A stretch of 64,000 nucleotides of DNA from Candidatus Limicola stercorigallinarum (lineage in GTDB: Bacteria; Actinomycetota; Coriobacteriia; Coriobacteriales; Coriobacteriaceae), in NCBI GenBank assembly GCA_018711625.1, contig DVID01000014.1, positions 1 through 64,000 on the forward strand. Direction: 5' to 3'. Below the pieces are notes generated by a model. That model was given only the letters and a program-made list of their open reading frames with translations, was not told the DNA's origin and made no database searches. A program made the translations under genes and the position numbers. Positions 52,920 through 61,608 of the stretch are shown piece by piece. The stretch's first letter is position 1. Each line of letters begins with the position of its first letter.

Positions 52920-52947
52920 TTGCACCACCAGTGCAATTGCGTATACT
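52920..52947 (+). promoter_or_regulatory. rplS: rplS promoter with a palindrome over the -35
   Basis: TTGCAC (52920-52925), 16-bp spacer, TATACT (52942-52947). The -35 hexamer is the left half of TTGCAC-CACCA-GTGCAA (52920-52936), a perfect 6-bp inverted repeat that could be an operator or chance. Leader about 60 nt. Confidence 0.6.
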
Positions 52948-53015
52948 GATTACCGTTTGTCAACCTACGTGTCGGCTTACGAGTGCGGCACCTCTAGAAC
53001 AGTGAGGAACGAAAC

Positions 53016-53357
53016 ATGGATTACATCCGCGCTATTGAGCGTCAGCAGATCCGCGAGGATATCCCGCAGGTTCGCGTTGGCGACAACGTCAAGGTGCACT
53101 ATCGCATCAAGGAAGGCGACCGCGAGCGTATTCAGGTCTTTCAGGGCGACGTTATCCGCATGAGCGGTGCCGGTGCTCGCGAGACCTTCACCGTCCGCAA
53201 GATCTCCTTCGGCGTTGGCGTTGAGCGTACCTTCCCGCTTCACAGCCCCAAGATTGGTAAGCTCGAGGTTGTGCGTCACGGCCGTGTTCGTCGCGCCAAG
53301 CTCTACTACCTGCGCGACAAGGTGGGCAAGGCTGCTCGCATCCCCGAGAAGCGCTAA
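53016..53357 (+). CDS. rplS: 50S ribosomal protein L19
   Basis: Large-subunit protein at the 30S-50S interface (113 aa). Signature [104 protein letters not shown] at 53016 follows GAGGAACG. It has its own promoter and is separated from trmD by lepB and glyQS, with an intrinsic terminator right after it. Confidence 0.97.
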   Translation: MDYIRAIERQQIREDIPQVRVGDNVKVHYRIKEGDRERIQVFQGDVIRMSGAGARETFTVRKISFGVGVERTFPLHSPKIGKLEVVRHGRVRRAKLYYLRDKVGKAARIPEKR

Positions 53358-53372
53358 GTTGGCGAATGTTTG

Positions 53373-53398
53373 GGCCACCCGCAAGGGTGGCCTTTTTT
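53373..53398 (+). terminator. Intrinsic terminator after rplS
   Basis: GGCCACCC-GCAA-GGGTGGCC followed by six T (53393-53398): a perfect 8-bp GC-rich stem with a GNRA tetraloop. The T-run ends three bases before the AAGGTGG ribosome site of rnhB. Confidence 0.95.
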
Positions 53399-53411
53399 CT
53401 AAGGTGGTTCC

Positions 53412-54200
53412 ATGGCAAATATGACGAGCTCGGCGCCTGCGGCGGCCATAGCTGCAGAGCTCACCTCGGCTTCTCTTGAAGAGATCGCTGCGTTGGTTGA
53501 GCGCTATCAAGAAGATCCGCGCGTCCAGGTGCAAAAGGCTCGTGAACGGGCGCTTCGCAGGCTCGAGCGCGAGCAAATGGAGCGTGATCGCGTGAGCGCC
53601 ATGTATGCCACCATGCATGAGCTTGGGGGAGACGGGATTGTTCTGGGTGTTGATGAGGTTGGCCGTGGTTCTATTGCCGGGCCCCTCACGGTGTGTGCCG
53701 TGGCTCTGCCAGACGATCCTATTATTTGGGGCATTGATGACTCTAAGCGTCTGACCCCGGCGCGTCGCGAGACGCTTGCTGCGCAGATTGCCGATGTAGC
53801 GCTGGCAATTGGTATCTGCCATATTCCACCCGCGGTAATTGATGAGCGGGGGATGGCTACGGCGCTTCGCCTGGCTGTACAGGGCGCTGTGCGCGATACC
53901 GGCCTGGAACCTACCTGCGTGCTTATGGATGGCAATCCGCTTGGTGCGGTGCCCGAAGAGCGCAATGTGGTACATGGCGACGCGCGTGTTGCTTGCATCG
54001 CGGCCGCCTCGATTGTGGCTAAAGTCACCCGTGATGAGCTCATGGTAGAGCTCGATGCCGATTATCCTAACTACCCCTTTGCCGCTTCTAAGGGGTATGC
54101 CTCGCCCGACCATATCGCTGCTATTCGAGAGCATGGCCTGTGTGACCAACATCGCGTAAGCTTCTGTGGAAACTTTTTAGAGACGGCCCGTCTCTTTTAA
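53412..54200 (+). CDS. rnhB: Ribonuclease HII
   Basis: Cuts RNA in RNA-DNA hybrids and removes single ribonucleotides (262 aa). Active-site residues are Asp81-Glu82 in GVDEVGRGSIAGP, Asp173 in CVLMDGNPLG, and the later Asp in SIVAKVTRDELM. Also IDDSKRLTPARRE and FAASKGYASPDHIAAIREHGLCDQHR. Residues 1-70 form a helical N-terminal extension found in Bacillota-type RNase HII. ATG at 53412 follows AAGGTGG, immediately behind a strong terminator. Confidence 0.95.
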   Translation: MANMTSSAPAAAIAAELTSASLEEIAALVERYQEDPRVQVQKARERALRRLEREQMERDRVSAMYATMHELGGDGIVLGVDEVGRGSIAGPLTVCAVALPDDPIIWGIDDSKRLTPARRETLAAQIADVALAIGICHIPPAVIDERGMATALRLAVQGAVRDTGLEPTCVLMDGNPLGAVPEERNVVHGDARVACIAAASIVAKVTRDELMVELDADYPNYPFAASKGYASPDHIAAIREHGLCDQHRVSFCGNFLETARLF

Positions 54201-54363
54201 CCCTCATACGCATCGTCGCCTGATGACCTGAGCGCTTGAGCTTCCCTAACGCCCGATCAATCTTTGCACGGTATGGTTTTGGGAAGCTTCGTGGAACAAA
54301 GCGCGAACAAAACGCGAAATGCGCCCCTTGATGATGAGCTTAACTCATATGAAAGGGGATGCT
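54201..54363 (+). promoter_or_regulatory. rnhB-yraN intergenic region with a wide-loop inverted repeat
   Basis: Contains AGCTTCCC (54239-54246) and GGGAAGCT (54281-54288), a perfect 8-bp repeat around 34 bases. TTGCAC (54264-54269) lies within the loop but lacks a matching -10. AAAGGGGA precedes the yraN ATG. No other structure recognised. Confidence 0.35.
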
Positions 54364-54846
54364 ATGACAAGTGTTTCTACAGCCGGCGTGTGTGACGAGG
54401 CCCGCCATAACGAGCAGATCGACAGGGAATATCAAACGACGATTCCAGATCCTGCGGAGGTACGCAATCTGTCGGCCCATGAGCTCGGCAAGATGGGGGA
54501 GCTCATTGCTGCATCGTATTTGGATGAGCGCGGCTATGACATTTTGGAACACAGCTACCGCTGTCCTGAGGGTGAGGCGGATTTAATTGCCTATGACCCC
54601 GTTGAGGAATGTGTTGTCCTTGTTGAGGTGAAATCCCGGAGAGTTGCCGATGGGTCGGTTCTCCCCGAGGAAGCGGTGGACGCAAAGAAGCGCAAGCGGT
54701 ATCGACGTATTGCCGCATGCTACATCATGGATCGTTTCCCGGTGATGGCTATTCGTTTTGATGTGATTGCCATTACGTTTATGGATGGTGAGCTTGCGCA
54801 CCTGGAACACATCTATGAGGCCTTCGATTGGGAGGTCGACCGATGA
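54364..54846 (+). CDS. yraN: YraN family (UPF0102) endonuclease-like protein
   Basis: Small protein of the YraN/UPF0102 family with a restriction-endonuclease-like fold (160 aa). The core is residues 45-160: GKMGELIAASYLDERGYDILEHSYRCPEGEADLIAYDPVEECVVLVEVKSRR, with the Glu/Asp and VEVKSR catalytic-type residues kept. A 40-residue N-terminal extension is outside the family. ATG at 54364 follows AAAGGGGA. Sits between rnhB and comM as in many bacteria, and ends in a 4-bp overlap with comM. Cellular role not established. Confidence 0.9.
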   Translation: MTSVSTAGVCDEARHNEQIDREYQTTIPDPAEVRNLSAHELGKMGELIAASYLDERGYDILEHSYRCPEGEADLIAYDPVEECVVLVEVKSRRVADGSVLPEEAVDAKKRKRYRRIAACYIMDRFPVMAIRFDVIAITFMDGELAHLEHIYEAFDWEVDR

Positions 54847-56354
54847 CCAGGCAGGCTTTTGCCGTTCATGCTGCGTGCATTCGCGGCGTTGAGGCAGAGC
54901 CGGTAACGGTGGAGGTCTCCCTCTCGGGCGGTATTCCTGGTATTACGCTTGTGGGTATGGCGGACAACGCGGTGATGGAAGCTCGGCTGCGCATTCGGTG
55001 CGCCTTGCGCGCCGCTGGTTTCGACGTGCCTCGCGCGAGTATTACGGTTAACCTCGCGCCGGGTGATATGCGCAAAACAGGCTCGGGGTTCGACCTTCCT
55101 ATTGCTGTGGCCATACTCGCGGCAACAGGTCAGATTCCCTTGAATCATCTTGATGATTGCCTCTTTGTGGGCGAGCTTGCGCTGGATGGAGCTGTGTGCC
55201 CCGTGCGCGGTGAGGTGGCATATCAAATCCTTGCACGTGCTTCGCACCTTATATTGGTGAGTGCACACGCAGGCAACCATGTGCCACTTGCAGAAGTCGA
55301 TCATCGCGGTGTGGATACGATGCGGCGTCTTGCGCATGGAGTTAGTACGCTGCCTCCCGTTACCTCGGCCGTCTCCTATACGGAAGTCGAGCAGACCGAG
55401 CGGCTTGATTTTAGCGATGTGGTGGGCCAAGAGTCCATCAAACGTGGCCTTGCTGTTGCCGCAGTGGGCGATCTGGGGTGCTTGATGATTGGTGCGCCCG
55501 GATCAGGTAAGACGATGCTAGCGCGGCGCCTGCCGACCATTCTGCCGCCGCTGTCCACCGATGAGCTGCAAGAGGCGCTTTGCGTACATTCGGTTGCGGG
55601 TGAGCCCATAGATGCGCTCCTCCAGGGCGAGGTGCCCTTCCGGCGGCCGCATCATAGCATCTCGGCTGCCGGCTTGGTGGGTGGAGGACGACCCGTGCGC
55701 CCCGGCGAGATTAGCCTGGCGCACGGTGGCGTACTTTTTCTCGACGAGCTTGCTGAGTTCTCTTCGCACGTGTTGCAGATGCTTCGTCAGCCTATGGAGG
55801 ATCATGAAGTGCGTATTGTACGCGCCGACGGCGTCTATCGGTTTCCTGCGGCGTTTCGCTTACTTGCGGCCAGCAACCCGTGCCCCTGTGGCTATTTGGG
55901 TGATCGTGAGGTTCCCTGCACCTGTGCTCCTGCGGCAGTTGAACGGTATCGCGCAAAACTTGCAGGCCCGCTCATAGACCGCATAGACCTTGTGCTCGAC
56001 GTGCATAGGCCAGACCCTGATGTCATCGTGAAGGGCGAGTCTGGTTTGGATTCTGCCACCCTCCGGGCAATGGTCGAGGCGGGGCGAGCATTCCGGAGCG
56101 ACCGCGTAGCGCATGAACGATGCTCGTTTAATGCTGATTCGAAGGCGGAGTCGATGGCGGATCGCTTCTCTATGACCTCAGACGCTGAAGAAGCGTTGCT
56201 TGCGCTTGCCCATAAACAGCATCTCACTGGCCGCGGCATGCAGCGCCTGGGCAGGATCGCACGCGCTGTGGCAGATCTTGCCCAAGAGGCGCTCGTTTCT
56301 GCCACGCATGTGATGGAAGCAGCGTTGTATCAAGGCAGGAGGGGAGACCAATGA
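54843..56354 (+). CDS. comM: YifB/ComM family Mg-chelatase-like AAA+ ATPase
   Basis: AAA+ protein related to ComM, a branch-migration helicase in natural transformation (503 aa). An N-terminal Lon-protease-like S5 domain (1-170: VEVSLSGGIPGITLVGMADNAVMEARLRIRCAL) precedes Walker A GAPGSGKTML, Walker B LFLDELAEF, RQPMEDHEVRIVRADG and the cysteine-rich NPCPCGYLGDREVPCTCAP. Starts and ends in ATGA overlaps with yraN and dprA. The pairing with dprA supports a role in DNA processing; a competence system was not seen in the window. Confidence 0.93.
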   Translation: MTRQAFAVHAACIRGVEAEPVTVEVSLSGGIPGITLVGMADNAVMEARLRIRCALRAAGFDVPRASITVNLAPGDMRKTGSGFDLPIAVAILAATGQIPLNHLDDCLFVGELALDGAVCPVRGEVAYQILARASHLILVSAHAGNHVPLAEVDHRGVDTMRRLAHGVSTLPPVTSAVSYTEVEQTERLDFSDVVGQESIKRGLAVAAVGDLGCLMIGAPGSGKTMLARRLPTILPPLSTDELQEALCVHSVAGEPIDALLQGEVPFRRPHHSISAAGLVGGGRPVRPGEISLAHGGVLFLDELAEFSSHVLQMLRQPMEDHEVRIVRADGVYRFPAAFRLLAASNPCPCGYLGDREVPCTCAPAAVERYRAKLAGPLIDRIDLVLDVHRPDPDVIVKGESGLDSATLRAMVEAGRAFRSDRVAHERCSFNADSKAESMADRFSMTSDAEEALLALAHKQHLTGRGMQRLGRIARAVADLAQEALVSATHVMEAALYQGRRGDQ

Positions 56355-57283
56355 CGACGTTAGGAGCGTACCCTCGTATGGAGCTTGCACCTCATGAGGC
56401 GGGATATCCTGAACGTATATACGATCTTCCCGAAGCGCCGCCGCGCCTCTATGTGATGGGCTCGCTTGAAGCGTTTGCCACTCCGCTTTTGGCCATCATC
56501 GGAGCACGGCGTCCTACGCCCTATGGAATAGCCGCTAGCGAGCTGGCAGCGCGGATTGCGGCGAGCCAGGGTCTGGGTGTTGTATCGGGCGGCGCCATGG
56601 GATGCGATCGCGCCGGGGGCAACGAGGCACTGGCCTGTGGAGCTGTGCACGTTATTGTGCTGGGCTGCGGTGCCGATGTGGTGTATCCCCGATCGAGCGC
56701 GCGGCTTATCAACGACACACTAGCTGCGGGAGGAGCAGTTGTCTCGCTCGACCCCTGGGGGACTCCGCCACGGCGGTATGCCTTTCCTCGTAGAAACCGT
56801 ATCATCGCTGCCCTGAGCCATGCGGTCTTCATAGGGGAGGCGGGACTGCCTTCTGGAACCTTTTCAACAGCAGAGGCGGCACTTGAGCTTAACCGCGAAA
56901 TTCTCGCAGCCCCCGGCTCTATCTTTTCTCCCACATCACGAGGGACAAACCAGCTGATTGCCGACGGAGCATGTTGCATCGTGGACGAAGAGTCTATAGA
57001 GGTGGCCCTCTCGCGCATCTTTGGCACGCTCCGGAGTTCTGGGCAAGCCGCACATACGCTCCCTGTCCATAATGAACGTGAGGTGCATGTACTCCGTGCA
57101 CTTACCGCAACAGCCCTTTCAACCGACGAGGTGGCACGTCTTTTGTCTTGCGATGTGGTTGGTGCGATGACGCTTATGGGCGACCTTCTCATACGCGGGC
57201 TGGTGGAACAGTTGCCCGATGGGCGGTATGGGGCTTCGAAGACCACTCTTCACGCGCAAACATCCTTCGGTCACAATGGGTGA
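56351..57283 (+). CDS. dprA: DNA-processing protein DprA
   Basis: Loads RecA on incoming single-stranded DNA (310 aa). Rossmann-fold motifs IIGARRPTPYGIAASELAARIAASQGLGVVSGGAMGCDRAGGNEALACG, VVYPRSSARL, PRRYAFPRRNRIIAALSHAVFIGEAGLPSGTFSTAEAALELNREILAAPG and SPTSRGTNQLIADGA. A C-terminal winged-helix-like segment (ALSTDEVARLLSCDVVGAMTLMGDLLIRGLVEQLPDGRYG) follows. Topoisomerase I (topA), usual between dprA and trmFO in Bacillota, is absent here. Confidence 0.94.
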   Translation: MTTLGAYPRMELAPHEAGYPERIYDLPEAPPRLYVMGSLEAFATPLLAIIGARRPTPYGIAASELAARIAASQGLGVVSGGAMGCDRAGGNEALACGAVHVIVLGCGADVVYPRSSARLINDTLAAGGAVVSLDPWGTPPRRYAFPRRNRIIAALSHAVFIGEAGLPSGTFSTAEAALELNREILAAPGSIFSPTSRGTNQLIADGACCIVDEESIEVALSRIFGTLRSSGQAAHTLPVHNEREVHVLRALTATALSTDEVARLLSCDVVGAMTLMGDLLIRGLVEQLPDGRYGASKTTLHAQTSFGHNG

Positions 57284-57311
57284 GACTGTTGTTGAGGCTA
57301 GGAGCACACAC

Positions 57312-58631
57312 ATGGCACAGGTGACCGTAATCGGCGGTGGATTGGCTGGATCTGAATGCGCGCTGCAGCTGGCACGCAGGGGCATCTCCGTTACCCTCAT
57401 GGAGATGCGGCCTCAGACTATGACTCCGGCTCACCATACGGCTTCATTTGCCGAGCTCGTGTGCTCAAACTCATTCAAGGCAACCCGTCATGATTCTGCA
57501 GCAGGTCTTCTTAAAGAGGAGCTTCGTCTTATGGGCTCTGAGCTCATAACTTGCGCCGCTGCAGCTGCTGTGCCGGCAGGCGGTGCCTTGGCGGTTGACC
57601 GCGAACGCTTCTCGGCCGAGGTGGAGGCGCGCATCGCGGCTCAGCCCAATATCACCGTGGAGCGTACCGAGGCTACAACAATCCCTGAAGGCCATGTGGT
57701 TATTGCGGCGGGCCCGCTTTGTTCTCCCGCTCTTGCCGAAGAGGTTTTGAAGCTTGTGGGCGGAACGGCCTTATCGTTTTTTGATGCTGCTGCCCCCATC
57801 GTTGATGCCACCACCCTTAATCGGGATGCCATCTTCACGCAATCTCGCTATGGCGAGGCGGGGGAGGGCGACTACCTTAACTGCCCGCTTAATCGTGAAG
57901 AGTACGACGCATTTATCGATGCGCTGGTGGGTGCTGAGCGCGTGGTGCTCAAAGATTTTGAACGGACAGACCTGTTCCAGGCGTGTCAGCCTGCTGAGGA
58001 GGTTGCACGAACTGGCCACGACGCACTGCGGTTTGGTGCCATGAAGCCCGTGGGGCTCATTGACCCGCGTACGGGCCATCGCCCCTGGGCAGCCATTCAG
58101 TTGCGTGCCGAAAACCGCGAGCGCACTGCCTACAACCTTGTGGGATTCCAAACCAATCTCACCTTCCCCGAGCAGCGCCGCGTGTTCCGCATGGTGCCTG
58201 GCCTGGAAGATGCGGAGTTCTTCCGCTATGGCGTGATGCATCGCAACACCTTTGTTGACGCACCCCACGTGCTCGATGGCACGTTTGCTGTTCCGGGCAC
58301 CATGGTGCGTCTGGCCGGTCAGATTACTGGTACGGAAGGCTATATGGAGGCTGTGGCGTCTGGTTTGCTTGCTGCGCTCAATACCGTGGCAGACCTCACG
58401 GGCGCCCCTTCGGTTCAGCTGCCAGAAACGGGAGCTTTGGGTGCGCTCGTGCACTATGCCACCAACCCTGCTACCGAGGCCTACCAGCCCATGCATGTAA
58501 ACTTTGGCCTGGTTCCACCCCTTGCAGATGGTAAGCGTCGCTCAAAGCGCGACCGCTACGCCGCGTACGCCGACCGCGCGCTGGCCGACCTTAAACAGTA
58601 CCTTGCAACGCGAGGCGATCTTTTTGCCTAG
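57312..58631 (+). CDS. trmFO: Folate-dependent tRNA (uracil-54-C5)-methyltransferase TrmFO
   Basis: FAD and methylenetetrahydrofolate enzyme that makes T54 in tRNA (439 aa). FAD loop VTVIGGGLAGSECALQLA (about 4-21), EMRPQTMTPAHHT, the catalytic-type Cys in FAELVCSNSFK, AGGALAVDRERFS and the C-terminal GQITGTEGYMEAVASGLLAALN. ATG at 57312 lies eight bases after AGGAG; an upstream ATG at 57276 lies within dprA and lacks a good site. xerC begins eight bases before its stop. Confidence 0.95.
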   Translation: MAQVTVIGGGLAGSECALQLARRGISVTLMEMRPQTMTPAHHTASFAELVCSNSFKATRHDSAAGLLKEELRLMGSELITCAAAAAVPAGGALAVDRERFSAEVEARIAAQPNITVERTEATTIPEGHVVIAAGPLCSPALAEEVLKLVGGTALSFFDAAAPIVDATTLNRDAIFTQSRYGEAGEGDYLNCPLNREEYDAFIDALVGAERVVLKDFERTDLFQACQPAEEVARTGHDALRFGAMKPVGLIDPRTGHRPWAAIQLRAENRERTAYNLVGFQTNLTFPEQRRVFRMVPGLEDAEFFRYGVMHRNTFVDAPHVLDGTFAVPGTMVRLAGQITGTEGYMEAVASGLLAALNTVADLTGAPSVQLPETGALGALVHYATNPATEAYQPMHVNFGLVPPLADGKRRSKRDRYAAYADRALADLKQYLATRGDLFA

Positions 58632-59574
58632 CGAATCGCCCGCAGCAAGCGCCTCTGATTCGAACGCCTCCTTCCTTCAACTTTGCGATCGCTTCTTGGC
58701 TACGCTTGAGCAGGTTGAAGGGATGTCGCCCGAGACAGTCCGTGCCTATCGAAGCCATCTTGAAGCCTATGGTCGCTGGGCTGAGCGCAATGGGGTCGAT
58801 CCGGTGGAGGCGGATATTGCTGCCCTCAGGCGCTATCTTGCAGACATGCGTCGTGCTCGCTATGCGCCGCGCACCATATCGGCGCACCTTTCAGCGCTGC
58901 GGAGTTTTTTTCGCTGGGCTGCGCTGGAGGGTCTGGCAAGCGAGGGCGCGGTCTCGGCGCTCATTACGCCTAAGACTCCGCGTACCCTGCCCGCAACGGT
59001 GGGCCACGAGCAAATGGAACGCCTTCTTGCCGCTCCAGACCGCACACAGCCGAGCGGTCTTCGCGATGCGGCGCAGCTCGAGCTCATGTACGCCACGGGC
59101 GCGCGTATCTCTGAGCTGTCCCGCCTCAACGTGTCATCCATCAATATGCATGAACGTACGGCAACACTTTTTGGTAAGGGTTCAAAAGAGCGCATTGTGC
59201 CCGTGTATCGGCGTGCGCTTGCAGCCCTTGAGGAGTATCTTGCGCAAGGAAGGGGAGCGCTTCTTGCGTGTTCAAAGGCACCCTCCGATGATGCGAATTC
59301 GGCGCTTTTTATATCTACGCGGGGGAACCGTATGTCTGCCGCTGCCCTGCGTCGTCGCTTTGAGCTTCTAGCGTGCTCGGCGGGAATACCGCGTGACGTA
59401 ACGCCTCACGCCATGCGGCACACCTTTGCAACGGATCTTCTTGAAGGTGGCGCCGATCTAAGAAGCGTGCAAGAACTCTTGGGCCACGCCAGTCTTTCCA
59501 CCACGCAGATCTACACCCATCTCACGCCCGAGCGGCTTAAAGCTGCTGTGACGCAGGCGCATCCACGAGGCTAG
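58624..59574 (+). CDS. xerC: Tyrosine recombinase XerC
   Basis: Site-specific recombinase that resolves chromosome dimers at dif (316 aa). SAM-like N-terminal core-binding domain (15-105), then the catalytic set Arg161 (TGARISELSRL), Lys185 (FGKGSKER), His262 and Arg265 (HAMRHTFAT), His288 (LGHASLSTTQ) and Tyr297 (IYTHLT). TTG at 58624 has GAGG at seven bases and overlaps trmFO by 8 bp. The location between trmFO and rpsB is that of Bacillus codV/xerC, so this is the housekeeping recombinase rather than a phage integrase. Confidence 0.93.
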   Translation: MPSESPAASASDSNASFLQLCDRFLATLEQVEGMSPETVRAYRSHLEAYGRWAERNGVDPVEADIAALRRYLADMRRARYAPRTISAHLSALRSFFRWAALEGLASEGAVSALITPKTPRTLPATVGHEQMERLLAAPDRTQPSGLRDAAQLELMYATGARISELSRLNVSSINMHERTATLFGKGSKERIVPVYRRALAALEEYLAQGRGALLACSKAPSDDANSALFISTRGNRMSAAALRRRFELLACSAGIPRDVTPHAMRHTFATDLLEGGADLRSVQELLGHASLSTTQIYTHLTPERLKAAVTQAHPRG

Positions 59575-59638
59575 ATCCGTGATATTCATGGAGACAAGGT
59601 GAGCCGAGGCCTAACTTGTTCCATCCTGCACAGAATGC

Positions 59639-59667
59639 TTGGATTCATCGGGCATTGCTGATATTAT
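59639..59667 (+). promoter_or_regulatory. rpsB: rpsB-tsf promoter
   Basis: TTGGAT (59639-59644), 17-bp spacer, TATTAT (59662-59667), with an extended -10 TGA in front. Transcription should start near 59674, giving a leader of about 130 nt. Confidence 0.75.
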
Positions 59668-59673
59668 TCTCCA

Positions 59674-59805
59674 GGTTGCCGCATAAGCGGCATCGTCCAT
59701 CACACACGCGCGGCTACTCCCACGTCGTGGTGCTCGCATCATGGTAGAGATGCGGGTGTTCGCGGGAGGCCGACCCCGCGCGGAGGCAAACCACAGGAGG
59801 TTTAC
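59674..59805 (+). promoter_or_regulatory. Structured leader of rpsB
   Basis: About 130 nt with three clear stems: TGCCGC-ATAA-GCGGCA (59677-59692), CGCATC/GATGCG (59735-59754) and CGCGGG/CCCGCG (59761-59780), followed by CACAGGAGG and the ATG. Ribosomal-protein leaders of this kind often bind their own product (S2), so autogenous control is plausible but not shown. Confidence 0.5.
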
Positions 59806-60564
59806 ATGGCTACCAAGATTAACATTCGCACTCTGCTCGAGGCTGGTTGCCACTTCGGTCACCAGACCCGTCGTTGGAACCCCAAGATGAAGCCGTTCAT
59901 CTTTGGTGAGCGCAACGGCATCTACATCCTCGACCTCAAGCAGACCATCATCAACGCTGACGCTGCTTACTCCTTCCTGCGCAACGCCGCTAAGTCCGGC
60001 AAGGTGCTCTTCGTTGGTACCAAGAAGCAGGCCCAGGAGCCCGTCAAGCTCGCTGCTGAGCGTGCTGGCATGCCCTACATCAACCAGCGCTGGCTCGGCG
60101 GTATGCTCACCAACTTCGTCACCATCCGCTCCCGCATCAACCGCATGGAGGAGCTTGAGACCATGGTTGAGGATGGCCGCATGGCTGTTCTGCCCAAGAA
60201 GGAGCAGGCTGTGCTCGGCAAGGAGCTCGCTAAGCTCCAGACCAACCTCGGTGGCGCTCGCGACCTCAAGGGTCTGCCTGCCGCTATCTTCGTCATCGAT
60301 ACCAAGCGCGAGGAGAACGCCATCAAGGAGGCTCGTCGCCTGAACATCCCGGTGGTTGCCCTCATCGACACCAACTCTGATCCGGACGAGGTCACCTACG
60401 GCATCCCCTGCAACGACGACGCTATCTCCGCTGTCACCCTTATGTGCGAGCTCATGGCCGACGCTTGCCTTGCGGGTGCTGGCAAGGAGCAGATCTCTGA
60501 GGCCGAGATGGCTGGCACCGCTCCTGCTGAGGAGGCCGCTGCTACCACTGAGGCTGCTGAGTAA
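59806..60564 (+). CDS. rpsB: 30S ribosomal protein S2
   Basis: Small-subunit protein, last to join (252 aa). Signature [77 protein letters not shown] and [40 protein letters not shown]-terminal 30 residues are Glu/Ala-rich. ATG at 59806 follows AGGAGG. Strong codon bias (for example mostly GGC, CTC, AAG) as expected for a highly expressed gene. tsf follows after 45 bp. Confidence 0.98.
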   Translation: MATKINIRTLLEAGCHFGHQTRRWNPKMKPFIFGERNGIYILDLKQTIINADAAYSFLRNAAKSGKVLFVGTKKQAQEPVKLAAERAGMPYINQRWLGGMLTNFVTIRSRINRMEELETMVEDGRMAVLPKKEQAVLGKELAKLQTNLGGARDLKGLPAAIFVIDTKREENAIKEARRLNIPVVALIDTNSDPDEVTYGIPCNDDAISAVTLMCELMADACLAGAGKEQISEAEMAGTAPAEEAAATTEAAE

Positions 60565-60609
60565 ATCGTATTCACCATTACTTTCGGTTCAACTTTGAAA
60601 GGAGCCATG

Positions 60610-61485
60610 ATGGCCCAGATCACCGCCGCTATGGTCAAGCAGCTTCGCGAGATGACCGATTCCCCCATGATGGAGTGCAAGAAGGCTCTCGTTGAGGCCG
60701 ACGGCGACATGGATCTTGCCGTTGACGTGCTGCGCAAGAACGGTCTTGCTGCTGCCGCCAAGAAGGCTGGCCGTGCCACCAACGAGGGCGCCATGGGTGC
60801 CTACGTTTCCGACGACGCTCGCGTGGGCGCTATCGTAGAGGTTGCCTGCGAGACCGACTTTGTGGGTTCCAACCCCAAGTTCACCGGCTTCGCTGCTCGT
60901 GTTGCTCAGCAGATTGCCGAGACTGACCCGGCCGACGTTGAGGCCCTGCTTGCCTCCGACATGGATGGCGAGACCGTTGAGGCTGCCCTCACCGAGCTCA
61001 TCCACGTCATTGGCGAGAACATGAAGATCACCCGCTTCGCTTCTCGTAAGCCTGCTGCTGGTGCCGTTTCCAGCTACATCCACATGGGCGGCAAGATTGG
61101 CGTTCTCGTGGAGTTCTCCTTCGAGAAGCCCGAGACTGCTGCCACCGACGCCTTCAAGGCCTTCGCTCATGACGTTGCCATGCAGGTTGCGGCTACCGCT
61201 CCTATCTGCGCTGTGCGTGAGGATGTCCCGGCTGAGGTTGTCGAGCACGAGAAGAGCATCTACAAGGCTCAGGCCGCCGAGTCCGGCAAGCCCGAGGCTA
61301 TCCAGGAGAAGATGGCCATTGGTCGTCTCGAGAAGTTCTACAAGGGCTGCGTGCTGAACGAGCAGGAGTTCATCAAGGATTCCAGCCTCACCATCAGCCA
61401 GTACGCTGCTCAGGTTTCCAAGGAGGTCGGTGACACCATCACCGTGTGCGGCTTCGATCGTCTCGAGCGCGGCGAGGACAAGTAA
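60610..61485 (+). CDS. tsf: Elongation factor Ts
   Basis: Nucleotide exchange factor of EF-Tu (291 aa). N-terminal UBA-like domain ITAAMVKQLREMTDSPMMECKKALVEADGDMDLAVDVLRKNG, where TDSPMMECK replaces the commoner TGAGMMDCK. The core has GRVVVEVNCETDFV-like VGAIVEVACETDFVGSN and dimerisation region. Of two adjacent ATGs, 60610 has the better six-base spacing to AAAGGAG; 60607 is the alternative. Confidence 0.97.
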   Translation: MAQITAAMVKQLREMTDSPMMECKKALVEADGDMDLAVDVLRKNGLAAAAKKAGRATNEGAMGAYVSDDARVGAIVEVACETDFVGSNPKFTGFAARVAQQIAETDPADVEALLASDMDGETVEAALTELIHVIGENMKITRFASRKPAAGAVSSYIHMGGKIGVLVEFSFEKPETAATDAFKAFAHDVAMQVAATAPICAVREDVPAEVVEHEKSIYKAQAAESGKPEAIQEKMAIGRLEKFYKGCVLNEQEFIKDSSLTISQYAAQVSKEVGDTITVCGFDRLERGEDK

Positions 61486-61508
61486 ACCCTCGTTTTTGAT
61501 GTGTTTGG

Positions 61509-61544
61509 AGCAGGCTATGGGTTTCAGCCCGTAGCCTGCTTTTG
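61509..61544 (+). terminator. Intrinsic terminator after tsf
   Basis: GCAGGCTATGGG (61509-61520) pairs with CCCGTAGCCTGC (61527-61538), 12 bp with one G-U pair and loop TTTCAG, followed by TTTTGT. Ends the rpsB-tsf transcript ahead of the pyrH promoter. Confidence 0.9.
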
Positions 61545-61549
61545 TATGG

Positions 61550-61576
61550 GTTGTGTAAAAACATCTTTGCTATGAT
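61550..61576 (+). promoter_or_regulatory. pyrH: Extended -10 promoter of pyrH-frr-uppS-cdsA
   Basis: TGC-TATGAT (61568-61576) forms an extended -10. TTGTGT (61550-61555) lies 15 bp upstream, a short spacer, so recognition would lean on the extended -10. It is placed directly after the tsf terminator and 33 bp before the TTG start. Confidence 0.6.
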
Positions 61577-61608
61577 GGATGAAGCTTTTCTCGTTCAAAG
61601 GAGGACCC

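Noticed and set aside
58624..59574. XerC considered as a phage or island integrase
   Set aside because: Its place between trmFO and rpsB is the conserved housekeeping position, and no attachment site or island genes are next to it.
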